Notes: generated by a model not told the origin, from the sequence alone. A stretch of DNA of 6,756 bases from Desulfosporosinus sp. UBA4726 (GCA_002404215.1 DHJG01000191.1:27488-34243), one strand, 5' to 3'. Positions 1-5,327 are shown, counted from the first letter of the stretch. A program made the numbers and translations.

Positions 1-230
1 CTAATAATAGTTTTAATGATTCTGGAAGGCTGACTGGTGATAAAAGGGTCTACGATCTTGAGATTGGCACAAATTTCCCAAAGCGCTAAGGCAATGACCA
101 AAATTAGTACTTGTATAAATCGAACCCATAGTTTTTCCATCCGAACCTGGCGCAAGTATCCTTTATGTTCTTCAGAGACATTTGTAACTTCGACTGGGTA
201 AGGTGGATTTTCTTGTTCTAAGTTAGACAT
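1..230 (-). CDS. ABC importer inner-membrane permease, N-terminal part (SsuC/TauC/NrtB-like)
   Basis: The reading frame is open from an ATG at 228-230 to the left edge, giving 76 complete codons of the N-terminus; the rest lies outside the window. A polar N-terminal tail of about 35 residues is followed by one hydrophobic segment (about residues 37-55) and then the stretch DPFITSQPSRI. That layout is typical of binding-protein-dependent transport permeases of the nitrate/sulfonate/taurine group, where the first helix is followed by an 'LxDPxxFPSP'-like stretch. It would form the membrane channel of the importer whose ATPase is encoded just upstream. The two genes overlap by 8 bp, which suggests translational coupling. 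AAGGGG at 241-246 can serve as ribosome binding site; an in-frame ATG at 234-236, two codons upstream, is an alternative start. The substrate cannot be told from this fragment, and no binding-protein gene is visible. Confidence 0.8.
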   Translation of the reverse strand, partial: MSNLEQENPPYPVEVTNVSEEHKGYLRQVRMEKLWVRFIQVLILVIALALWEICANLKIVDPFITSQPSRIIKTII

Positions 231-990
231 GGACATCCAACCCCTTCCATATCTCTTGGAAAAACCGCCGAAACTCTGGGTCTTCCCGAGAAGATAAGGG
301 TGTCCTACTATCACCACTCAACTTAATTTTGTAGATATTTTTTACAGTTCCAGGACGTTTAGATAAAAGGATAACCCGATCTGACATACTGATACTCTCA
401 GAAATGTCATGGGTGACAAGAAGCGCAGTTTTGTTCTCTTTTTTGATAATGGCATGGATATCATCATTAACTGCAAGCCTGGTTTGATAGTCCAAGGCGG
501 AGAAGGCTTCATCCAAAAGGAGGATTTGTGGATCGGTTACAAGGGTTCGTATCAGCGCGACTCTTTGCCTCATTCCACCTGAAAGCTGGTTTGGATATTT
601 ATCTTTGAATTCGTAAAGCCCATACGTTTTAAGTAGTTTTAAGGCGTGCTCCTTCGCCTCAGATGTAGCAGCCTTTCTAATTTCAAGTCCAAGCATGACA
701 TTCTGATAAATAGTTCTCCAATCAAAAAGATGGTCCTTTTGTAACATGTATCCAATTTTCAGGGAAACCCCTGTGACCTTTTCCCCAAGAATAAAAACAG
801 ACCCAGAGGTAGAAGAAAGCAATCCCGAAATAATCGATAACAAGGTGGATTTGCCGCAACCGCTCGGGCCGACAATGCTCACAAACTCTCCATCTCGAAT
901 TGAAAAATCAATCTGATCTAGGGCAGTTATTTCTCCATTGAGAGATTGATATTTCATCCCTACATTATGTACCTCTACCACATGTTTCAA
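223..990 (-). CDS. ABC importer ATPase, nitrate/sulfonate/taurine type (SsuB/TauB-like)
   Basis: About 255 residues, the normal length for this ATPase family. It should sit on the cytoplasmic face and power uptake through the permease encoded next. Numbered from the GTG at 994-996, the motifs are Walker A GPSGCGKST (43-51), Q-loop glutamine in YMLQKDHLFDW (Q86), signature LSGGMRQR (138-145), Walker B ILLLDEAFSALD (158-169) and H-loop histidine in THD (196). The Q-loop region 'QKDxLxxWRT' and the downstream 'LSKRPG' are typical of the SsuB/TauB/NrtD/ThiZ group. I chose the TTG at 988-990 because GGGGGAG ends 5 nt before it; the GTG at 994-996 abuts the G-run and would add two residues. Substrate is unresolved between alkanesulfonate, taurine, nitrate and thiamine precursor. 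No TPP riboswitch is visible upstream. It is the first gene of its operon, beginning after the terminator at 1134-1177. Confidence 0.92.
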   Translation of the reverse strand: MKHVVEVHNVGMKYQSLNGEITALDQIDFSIRDGEFVSIVGPSGCGKSTLLSIISGLLSSTSGSVFILGEKVTGVSLKIGYMLQKDHLFDWRTIYQNVMLGLEIRKAATSEAKEHALKLLKTYGLYEFKDKYPNQLSGGMRQRVALIRTLVTDPQILLLDEAFSALDYQTRLAVNDDIHAIIKKENKTALLVTHDISESISMSDRVILLSKRPGTVKNIYKIKLSGDSRTPLSSREDPEFRRFFQEIWKGLDVHV

Positions 991-1029
991 TAGCACTCCC
1001 CCCTCAGCACCGCTGCCTTTCTTTATAGT

Positions 1030-1051
1030 CTATTGACGGATATATCAATAG
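1030..1051. promoter_or_regulatory. Inverted repeat upstream of the ABC operon, possible operator
   Basis: CTATTGA and TCAATAG form a perfect 7-bp inverted repeat with an 8-nt spacer, about 35 bp before the ATPase start. On the minus strand the TTGATA inside the right arm (1043-1048) and TATAAA (1022-1027) could be a -35/-10 pair, but the 15-nt spacing is short. The arms would then overlap the -35 region, as a repressor or activator site might. This is positional inference; no regulator is encoded in the window. Confidence 0.3.
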
Positions 1052-1133
1052 GTGAGCAATTCAGGAATATATTATTCTCAAATGAAAGAGGGCCCTAGCT
1101 CACTGTAATTTCTTATTTGGGCATAAATTACTA

Positions 1134-1177
1134 TAAAAAAAGAACAGCCGTACACTTTAATAGTGCTGCAGCTGTTC
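1134..1177 (-). terminator. Rho-independent terminator after the 59-codon gene
   Basis: On the minus strand GAACAGC (1171-1177) pairs with GCTGTTC (1142-1148). Inner pairing CACT/AGTG is interrupted by a small internal loop. The hairpin is followed by a run of seven T (1134-1140 read as A on the plus strand). It lies about 47 bp past the stop of the gene at 1224-1403 and separates it from the ABC operon. Confidence 0.8.
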
Positions 1178-1223
1178 TCGTGCTAAAATCTATTTACCAT
1201 TTTAAGAGAGATTGAGCTTTGTA

Positions 1224-1403
1224 TCAAACCTCATCCTTAGTAGCCCGTCTTAATTCAAATTGTCCTAGCTTTTCTGGTCTCATCGCATCTTCATCCATCC
1301 GTTGGTCATCATCAGGGATGTATGATTGCTTGGTCGTTCGGACGACCTCACCCGTCTTACAATCGACAACGTCCGTGTACTTTACCGATAATTTCTCGCT
1401 CAT
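1224..1403 (-). CDS. Small acidic protein of unknown function, 59 aa
   Basis: I do not recognise this protein. The ATG at 1401-1403 is chosen because GAGGAAG (1411-1417) sits 7 nt upstream. A further in-frame ATG at 1419-1421 overlaps that site and is unlikely. The product is charged and hydrophilic, with no membrane segment or signal peptide. The N-terminal half contains DVVDCKTGEVVRTTKQSYIP, which looks like a beta-hairpin, with a lone cysteine. A DDDQRMDEDAMRPEKLG stretch is rich in acidic residues, and the C-terminus is ELRRATKDEV. A good promoter (1555-1583), a good ribosome binding site and a dedicated terminator (1134-1177) support a real gene. An 18-codon ORF lies 28 bp upstream on the same strand. 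Confidence 0.65.
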   Translation of the reverse strand: MSEKLSVKYTDVVDCKTGEVVRTTKQSYIPDDDQRMDEDAMRPEKLGQFELRRATKDEV

Positions 1404-1431
1404 AATTTTACTTCCTCTCATAAAATTATTC

Positions 1432-1488
1432 TTATTTTTCGAAGCTAATAATATTATCTAATACCTGTCCTCTGAAAGTTTTCTCCAT
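1432..1488 (-). CDS. Possible 18-codon leader or small-protein ORF
   Basis: ATG at 1486-1488 to TAA at 1432-1434 encodes MEKTFRGQVLDNIISFEK. AGGAG (1495-1499) lies exactly 6 nt upstream of the ATG, a better ribosome binding site than many full genes have. It lies between a sigma-A-like promoter (1555-1583) and the 59-codon gene, with 28 bp between its stop and the next start. The 9-mer ATGAGAGGA occurs at the ribosome binding site of both ORFs (1413-1421 and 1496-1504). It could be a leader peptide, a small protein, or a degraded copy of the neighbour's 5' end. The length alone proves nothing; support comes from the site spacing and position. Confidence 0.38.
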   Translation of the reverse strand: MEKTFRGQVLDNIISFEK

Positions 1489-1554
1489 TTATAGCTCCTC
1501 TCATGGAAAAAACGGGAATCTCCTGTGGCGAACTTTTAAAATATTAGTTTCTAC

Positions 1555-1583
1555 ATTATCCCTCTTATTCCTTCAATAATCAA
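1555..1583 (-). promoter_or_regulatory. Sigma-A-like promoter for the small-ORF unit
   Basis: On the minus strand TTGATT (1578-1583) and GATAAT (1555-1560) are separated by exactly 17 nt; the -10 matches consensus at five of six positions. The predicted transcript would start near 1548 and carry the ORFs at 1432-1488 and 1224-1403. A small imperfect hairpin (1512-1526) followed by six T lies in its leader, before the first ORF, and might attenuate transcription; the hairpin is weak (two outer pairs, a mismatch, three inner pairs). Confidence 0.5.
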
Positions 1584-1739
1584 CGTCCATTTCAAATAAT
1601 ACGTTGCAAAACAATTTCTCAAGTTGCTTCATCTATTTCCACTTCCCAATTTGTTTAAGTTTGCCACTTAATTAAGGAAGTTAGTACAACACATATTTCC
1701 AATCATAGTTAGTTCACATTTTTACATGATTATAAAAAA

Positions 1740-1846
1740 AGAAGTCTCCCACTAAACAGTTCTGTGCATAGAAAAAGCCCCTAAGCGTTGCCGCCTCAGA
1801 ACCTTCATAATTTTATTTTTTTTCCGATTTAAATTATAGACTTTCT
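1740..1846 (-). ncRNA. Nested inverted repeats, possible structured RNA
   Basis: On the minus strand three pairings are nested. The outer one is AGAAAGTCT (1838-1846) with AGACTTCT (1740-1747), 8 bp with one bulged A, followed by seven T (1734-1740). The middle one is GTTCTG (1797-1802) with CAGAAC (1759-1764). The inner one is the GCAA-capped hairpin (1781-1799). The outer stem plus T-run could make the whole block a terminator or the 3' end of a small RNA. I cannot match it to a known RNA family, and AT-rich DNA yields such stems by chance. Confidence 0.22.
1772..1804 (-). terminator. Probable terminator of the glycosyltransferase, GCAA-capped
   Basis: On the minus strand AGGCG and CGCTT close a GCAA tetraloop (plus-strand 1788-1791). 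The stem extends outward with one bulge, two G-T pairs and one mismatch to AAG/CTT, and runs into TTTTT (1772-1776). It begins about 100 bp past the glycosyltransferase stop and is the best termination signal for that gene. The same GTTCTG (1797-1802) can instead pair with CAGAAC (1759-1764) further downstream, so this may be one of two alternative folds. Confidence 0.45.
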
Positions 1847-1906
1847 CCAATTTTATATCATATTAAGTTCACTACTCTACTCTATCTAGGAAAACGGTCA
1901 AACGAT

Positions 1907-3151
1907 TCAAGACCTTGCAAAATGTTCCATAATTTTGGCCCAAACACGTTGTGTTTCATGGAATTCACGATAATGCTTTTCAACATTTCCATGGTATTTC
2001 TCTAATTCATCTAAGACTTTCATGAAATCTGGCTGTCCGAAATAAGCGCAGATTTTAGGCAAGGTCGCATTAAGTTGTACCCGCATCTCTTCAATCTTTT
2101 CCTCATAACCTTCTCGATCTGTGATATAAAGCAGTAACGGCTTATAACGAATCCATCCTATGCAGGCATTGTAAAAGCGCGTGGTAATCTCTTCAGTATC
2201 TGCTCTGATAAACTTTAAGCGGAGTGGGAGAACGCCTTCTAAAAGATCATTATAGGTAGAAAACCCGTCATGGAATGTGTAGCACGGCACGCGTAAAACT
2301 TTTCGTTCACCCAGACAAGTACTTAAAAAAGTATCCTCTCCTCGAGCTCCCGGTGGATTATAAAACGGGAAAATACGACGAGGTTCGGTAAGATTAATAC
2401 CTAGATTAGCACCTGAGATGAACTTTGAATGGTTTACTTCCTGAACTTCTATAGCATCATTGCTTGTCAATATCCTTGTATCCGCATAGGTTACCCCTCC
2501 GTTTTTCATGACGGTTTTCAAGGTATCCCAATTAACGATATCATTACTGATAGCCTCAATAAACGTACGAAAATCTGCTTCAGTCATGGTGTCATTAAAT
2601 TCCATATAAGGAATAGGTGATATATAGCCACAGTGATTTCCATGGGTGATATCCGCATGAGAGATATTCTTAAGATGGTTTGACAGGACCTCCTGACCTC
2701 CCCAGATTACAGTATTGCGCGTATTGGTCACTGCCATCGGATACTCGTCATCGTCCAGAAAAACTAAATAATCCATATTCTGCTTAATAGCGTTATAGAG
2801 CACAGCATTACGTTTGGCAGCATATCCCCTGCCAAAAATCAGGCGTACTTCATTAATATTGATAACATTTTCCCGAATTAAATAGTCAATCTCTTCTTTT
2901 ATAGCCACGCTTCCAATAAAAGTACTACTATTAATCTGTTTTACCAGTTCGGGAGGTATATCCGTATAATCCGTTACTTCAGTTTTATGATAAATAAGAT
3001 CATAAGCTACAAAAAGATTTAAACTGATCCTGTTGTTCTCTACCAAACCGGATTCCTTCCAGGTGTGTATGTAAGTCCTAAGCACCTTCTGAAAACTCTT
3101 TCTTCCAGTCGCAAAACCGATTCCAATTTTAACAATTTTGTCTTCCTGCAT
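1907..3151 (-). CDS. GT-A-fold glycosyltransferase, GlfT2-like motif layout
   Basis: A 414-residue protein that should transfer a sugar from a nucleotide-sugar donor in the cytoplasm; donor and acceptor are unknown. Motifs in order: an N-terminal GIGFATGR strand with IHTWKESGL; GRGYAAKRNAVLYNA (108-122), a typical donor-site helix; YLVFLDDDEYP with the metal-binding DxD at 133-135; FISGANLGINL (244-254); GARGEDTFLS (268-277), whose Glu-Asp is the probable catalytic base region; and YTFHDGF with H294 as likely metal ligand. The DxD, Glu-Asp, His order matches inverting GT2-type enzymes such as galactofuranosyltransferase GlfT2, which is an analogy and not a family assignment. The last 120 residues are helical and charged. 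No membrane segment or signal peptide is seen. The ATG is fixed by AGGAG about 8 nt upstream. It appears monocistronic, with its own promoter (3230-3258). No sugar-nucleotide, lipid-carrier or export genes lie nearby, so it is an orphan glycosyltransferase. Confidence 0.78.
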   Translation of the reverse strand: MQEDKIVKIGIGFATGRKSFQKVLRTYIHTWKESGLVENNRISLNLFVAYDLIYHKTEVTDYTDIPPELVKQINSSTFIGSVAIKEEIDYLIRENVININEVRLIFGRGYAAKRNAVLYNAIKQNMDYLVFLDDDEYPMAVTNTRNTVIWGGQEVLSNHLKNISHADITHGNHCGYISPIPYMEFNDTMTEADFRTFIEAISNDIVNWDTLKTVMKNGGVTYADTRILTSNDAIEVQEVNHSKFISGANLGINLTEPRRIFPFYNPPGARGEDTFLSTCLGERKVLRVPCYTFHDGFSTYNDLLEGVLPLRLKFIRADTEEITTRFYNACIGWIRYKPLLLYITDREGYEEKIEEMRVQLNATLPKICAYFGQPDFMKVLDELEKYHGNVEKHYREFHETQRVWAKIMEHFARS

Positions 3152-3187
3152 TTAATCACTCCTTATCAATGAACAATCCATAGTAAT

Positions 3188-3209
3188 GTATTATTTTTGA
3201 TAATAATAC
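3188..3209 (-). promoter_or_regulatory. 8-bp inverted repeat in the glycosyltransferase leader
   Basis: GTATTATT and AATAATAC are perfectly complementary across a 6-nt spacer. The repeat lies between the predicted transcription start (near 3223) and the ribosome binding site. It could be an operator or a weak leader hairpin. All but one pair in each arm is A-T, so an RNA hairpin would be weak. Confidence 0.3.
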
Positions 3210-3229
3210 TAATTATAATTAACTTCATA

Positions 3230-3258
3230 ATTATAACATAACTGAATTATTATAGCAA
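3230..3258 (-). promoter_or_regulatory. Extended -10 promoter of the glycosyltransferase
   Basis: On the minus strand TTGCTA (3253-3258), a 17-nt spacer and a perfect TATAAT (3230-3235) preceded by TGT make an extended -10 sigma-A-type promoter. A second TATAAT preceded by TGC lies at 3249-3254 and overlaps the -35, so a second start point is possible. The 5' untranslated leader would be about 70 nt. Confidence 0.6.
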
Positions 3259-3468
3259 AACACTTCCGTTTAGTATCGTCAATAGTTTCAACTAATGCTT
3301 CCTGAAAAATGCTTGGTTTGTGTCATACCTCTAGGAACTGTTTTGTTCATCTCACGTCTTATTTCACCTTTATTATCCATCACTATTACTATGTTTTAAG
3401 CAGTGATTACAACCATCCTATTAATAATTCTGATGATTAAAAAACAAAGCCTGGGATCCGCCCTTTCA
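3259..3468 (-). other. Non-coding spacer upstream of the glycosyltransferase promoter
   Basis: About 210 bp in which I find no supported gene, RNA or repeat. A 30-codon frame at 3288-3380 on the minus strand lacks a ribosome binding site and was not called. Confidence 0.5.
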
Positions 3469-3511
3469 ATAAATTAACCGAAGAGGCACCTACCCTCTTC
3501 GGTTAATTTAT
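3469..3511 (-). terminator. Terminator of the coiled-coil gene, 18-bp perfect stem
   Basis: The arms at 3469-3486 and 3494-3511 are perfectly complementary over 18 bp around a 7-nt loop. The GC-rich part, CCGAAGAGG/CCTCTTCGG, is next to the loop and the outer part is A/T-rich. The T-rich 3' arm replaces a separate T-run. It lies about 35 bp past the stop at 3545. The symmetry would let it stop transcription from either side, though no plus-strand gene is present. Confidence 0.85.
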
Positions 3512-3544
3512 AGTTACGAGAAAACTTGCAATTATAACATTCGG

Positions 3545-3832
3545 TTACTTAAAGCGAGCGATTCCCTTCTCAATTGAATCTTTCAGCTCACTCCACGCTT
3601 TTTCAGTCCCTACTTTTACATCTTCCCATCCATGTTCGCTACTTTCTTTAAGATGTCCGAATTTTTCCATGAAATCATCTCTTTTTCGTTCAAGGCTATC
3701 CATTTGATTAAGGTATTCTAATTTCATATCTGCTTTAACCAAAGCGGCTTCGGCTTTCATCTTCGCTAATTTAGCATTATATTGAGCTAGATTGGCCTCA
3801 ATCTTTTCCATATATGCATTACGTTTTTCCAT
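3545..3832 (-). CDS. Small coiled-coil protein, sll1863 stress-response-like
   Basis: A 95-residue, highly charged, almost wholly alpha-helical protein. Residues 1-55 show alternating hydrophobic and Lys/Glu residues typical of a coiled coil (MEKIEANLAQYNAKLAKMKA and onward through LEYLNQMDSLERKRDDF). The C-terminal part contains HGWEDVKVGTEKAWSELKDS, close to the 'AWEDLKxGxExAWxEL' ending of short coiled-coil proteins annotated as sll1863-type stress-response proteins. That ending could form an amphipathic helix touching membranes or partners. Its molecular job is unknown. The ATG at 3830-3832 has AGGAGG 8 nt upstream. The gene stands alone, between the monooxygenase-like gene's terminator and its own. 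The roughly 235-bp upstream spacer (3833-4067) shows no convincing promoter; it contains only a short hairpin near 3968-3981. Confidence 0.72.
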   Translation of the reverse strand: MEKRNAYMEKIEANLAQYNAKLAKMKAEAALVKADMKLEYLNQMDSLERKRDDFMEKFGHLKESSEHGWEDVKVGTEKAWSELKDSIEKGIARFK

Positions 3833-4067
3833 TTTACATTCCTCCTATTATGTTTATCAACTATTCTAAAACGGCACGCCCAACCAAGTGTTCCCAGTGC
3901 CTTTAAGCACATGTAAACCAAATCGTCATTTATGGTTTTTTGCTTTTGAAAACTCTTGCGGTAGTACCTCCTTTTAAGGAGCATACCATTTATGGCATTC
4001 TATAACAAGGCATATCCAGCGTCCTCTTGTCTCTGTTGAAGTTATTTCCATCAGGTCAAGGTTGTTT

Positions 4068-4116
4068 AAAAACAAAATGCGTTGGTGTGAGAATCTCCAT
4101 CTCAGCCTAACGCATT
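4068..4116 (-). terminator. Terminator of the ABM-domain gene
   Basis: On the minus strand AATGCGTT (4109-4116) pairs with AACGCATT (4076-4083). Inner pairs GG/CC and TGAGA/TCTCA close a 7-nt loop, and the stem is followed by TTTTGTTTTT. It begins about 30 bp past the stop at 4148. Confidence 0.88.
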
Positions 4117-4147
4117 AAATATTTGATTATTTGTTTCCTATGTATGC

Positions 4148-4435
4148 TTATATAACCAAAGTACCCACACTTATTTCCATATCTTTTTCTAGAATTCCAG
4201 TTAACTTGGATGACGCGTCTTTAAAGTGTTTAGAATTCAGATGTTTATCCAGTGCCTCCTGATTTACCCATTCTTCAACAAATGTAAATACTTTTTGGTT
4301 ATTGGTATCCTCAAATAGTTGATATACAATACATCCTGTCTCTTTTCTAGTTTCTGCTACCAATTCTTGAATACTACTCATTAATTCTCCTGCCATGCCC
4401 TCTTTAATTGTCATTTTTGCAATAACCTTAATCAT
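4148..4435 (-). CDS. Antibiotic biosynthesis monooxygenase (ABM) domain protein, YgiN-like
   Basis: A 95-residue single-domain protein, the usual length for the ABM superfamily, which forms dimeric ferredoxin-like alpha/beta barrels in the cytoplasm. Visible family features are the first strand IKVIAKMTIKEG (2-13), the long helix to about residue 30, ETGCIVYQLFED (32-43), the strand FTFVEEW (50-56), and LDKHLNSKHFKD (62-73) with the conserved histidines H65 and H70. Relatives include quinol monooxygenase YgiN and many proteins of unknown substrate, so I do not assign a reaction. GGAGGT lies 6 nt before the ATG. It has its own promoter (4473-4501) and terminator (4068-4116), and probably forms a single-gene unit, perhaps with some read-through from the upstream membrane-protein gene. 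Confidence 0.88.
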   Translation of the reverse strand: MIKVIAKMTIKEGMAGELMSSIQELVAETRKETGCIVYQLFEDTNNQKVFTFVEEWVNQEALDKHLNSKHFKDASSKLTGILEKDMEISVGTLVI

Positions 4436-4472
4436 ATCTCCACCTCCACAATCTATAACCTAACTTAGCTCA

Positions 4473-4501
4473 ATTATATACACTATCCAAATCAGGTGCA
4501 A
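4473..4501 (-). promoter_or_regulatory. Sigma-A-like promoter of the ABM-domain gene
   Basis: On the minus strand TTGCAC (4496-4501), a 17-nt spacer and a perfect TATAAT (4473-4478) lie in the 81-bp gap before the start codon. Only the TTG of the -35 matches consensus. The leader would be about 30 nt. Confidence 0.55.
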
Positions 4502-4516
4502 GAAAATTATGACAAT

Positions 4517-5143
4517 TTATTCAACGTCTTTCAAGTATTTGTCATGAAGTCTTTGCAAGGACAGCTGCCCAATTATCCCACCTATTAAGGCTAGAAACAT
4601 ATCCCACTGAGTATCCCATATATCACCTTGGGTCCCTAAAAAGGCTTCTGCAGCAGTACCGGTAGCCTCTGAAACGCCCCATTCCAGTAATTCGTAGGTC
4701 GCACTGATAGCAAGGCAGATGCAAATAACCATAAAAAACAACAGTTTACCTGCTTTCAAGGGAGTTCTACGCAACAATATTTCTCTGGCGATGATTGAGG
4801 GAACAAACCCTTGAGTAAAATGTCCTAACCGATCATAATTATTCCTAGCCAGGTTAAAAGTATCTTGTAACCAATTAAATAAAGGCATTTCGGCATAGGT
4901 GTAGTGTCCACCAATAACTAGAATAACTGCATGGATCCATATTAAAATGTATACCAAGTTCGTAAATCTAAAACGATTATACGTTAAGGCAAGAATTACT
5001 AACCCGATCAAAGCAGGAAATACTTCTAGGAACCAGGTAAATAGATCTTTAGGGTGAATCGCCGACACAATCAAAATGACAATAAAACTTAGGAGTAGAG
5101 AGATATGTAGTGTACTAATGGTTTTTGAAACTCCTTCTTTCAT
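4517..5143 (-). CDS. DUF2238 family inner membrane protein (YjdF-like)
   Basis: A 208-residue polytopic membrane protein of unknown activity. The family is recognised by NYDRLGHFTQGF (102-113), YELLEWG (150-156) and FLGTQGDIWDTQWDM (168-182), the signatures shared with E. coli YjdF. About five membrane segments are visible, near residues 10-31, 36-56, 63-80, 134-150 and 181-197. The conserved Asp, His, Glu and Trp residues lie beside or in the membrane segments, which would suit metal binding or an intramembrane enzyme, but no function is established here. I chose the ATG at 5141-5143 because GGGAGGT (5153-5159) lies 9 nt upstream; a GTG at 5171-5173 would add ten residues that contain that ribosome binding site. 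No own terminator is visible before the promoter at 4473-4501. Upstream I found no convincing promoter. Confidence 0.87.
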   Translation of the reverse strand: MKEGVSKTISTLHISLLLSFIVILIVSAIHPKDLFTWFLEVFPALIGLVILALTYNRFRFTNLVYILIWIHAVILVIGGHYTYAEMPLFNWLQDTFNLARNNYDRLGHFTQGFVPSIIAREILLRRTPLKAGKLLFFMVICICLAISATYELLEWGVSEATGTAAEAFLGTQGDIWDTQWDMFLALIGGIIGQLSLQRLHDKYLKDVE

Positions 5144-5256
5144 TTTGGAAAGACCTCCCTCTCTTTTCTTCACTGCATTAAAGCATTCTGTGCTATTTAT
5201 ATTAAACGTTCACGACTACTTATTTTAAAGCTTCCCCTATATCTCGTAATAAAAAC

Positions 5257-5268
5257 AACTTCGAAGTT
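5257..5268. repeat. 12-bp perfect palindrome upstream of the DUF2238 gene
   Basis: AACTTCGAAGTT is a perfect palindrome about 115 bp before the membrane-protein start and just beyond the terminator at 5286-5327. It could be a regulator half-site pair or chance; there is no supporting promoter at this spacing. Confidence 0.22.
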
Positions 5269-5285
5269 TAAAATAAAGAAAACAT

Positions 5286-5327
5286 AAGGGGTATGTAATT
5301 CATAATACTTTGAATTACATACCCCTT
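5286..5327 (-). terminator. Terminator after the 102-codon gene, 17-bp perfect stem
   Basis: The arms at 5286-5302 and 5311-5327 are perfectly complementary over 17 bp around an 8-nt loop, with AAGGGG/CCCCTT at the base. T-rich DNA follows on the minus strand. It lies about 20 bp past the stop at 5348 and would also end any transcript reading through from purL. Confidence 0.85.

Larger units (their letters stand above)
1489..1906 (-). other. Gene-free interval with promoter and structured element
   Basis: About 420 bp without a believable gene. From the glycosyltransferase stop leftward it contains AT-rich sequence, nested inverted repeats at 1740-1846, a GCAA-capped terminator-like hairpin at 1772-1804, an AT-rich stretch at 1584-1730 in which I see nothing, and the promoter at 1555-1583. 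No tRNA, insertion-sequence end or recognisable riboswitch was found. No frame shows a decayed protein I can name. Confidence 0.5.

Noticed and set aside
997..1133. Possible TPP riboswitch before the ABC ATPase, since some relatives carry thiamine precursors
   Set aside because: The conserved CUGAGA-type and 3' core elements are absent; CTGAGG next to the start codon is part of the ribosome binding site.
1219..1461. 80-codon plus-strand frame
   Set aside because: It is antisense to the better-supported 59-codon gene and the 18-codon ORF, and has no ribosome binding site.
1734..1804. IS200/IS605-type element end, suggested by AAGCCCCTAAGC next to short hairpins
   Set aside because: No transposase or TnpB remnant and no matching second end are present in the window.
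3288..3380. 30-codon minus-strand frame between the coiled-coil terminator and the glycosyltransferase promoter
   Set aside because: There is no Shine-Dalgarno sequence before the ATG, no promoter at a suitable distance and no recognisable protein features.
3787..3984. 65-codon minus-strand frame overlapping the start of the coiled-coil gene
   Set aside because: It overlaps the well-supported coiled-coil gene in another frame, has no ribosome binding site before its ATG, and its composition shows no protein-like pattern.
3945..3990. T-box-like string AGGAGGTACTACCGC upstream of the coiled-coil gene
   Set aside because: It differs from the T-box core by an insertion and lacks a following terminator, a specifier stem and an amino-acid-related gene. 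The GGAGG belongs to a short CTCCT/AGGAG hairpin.
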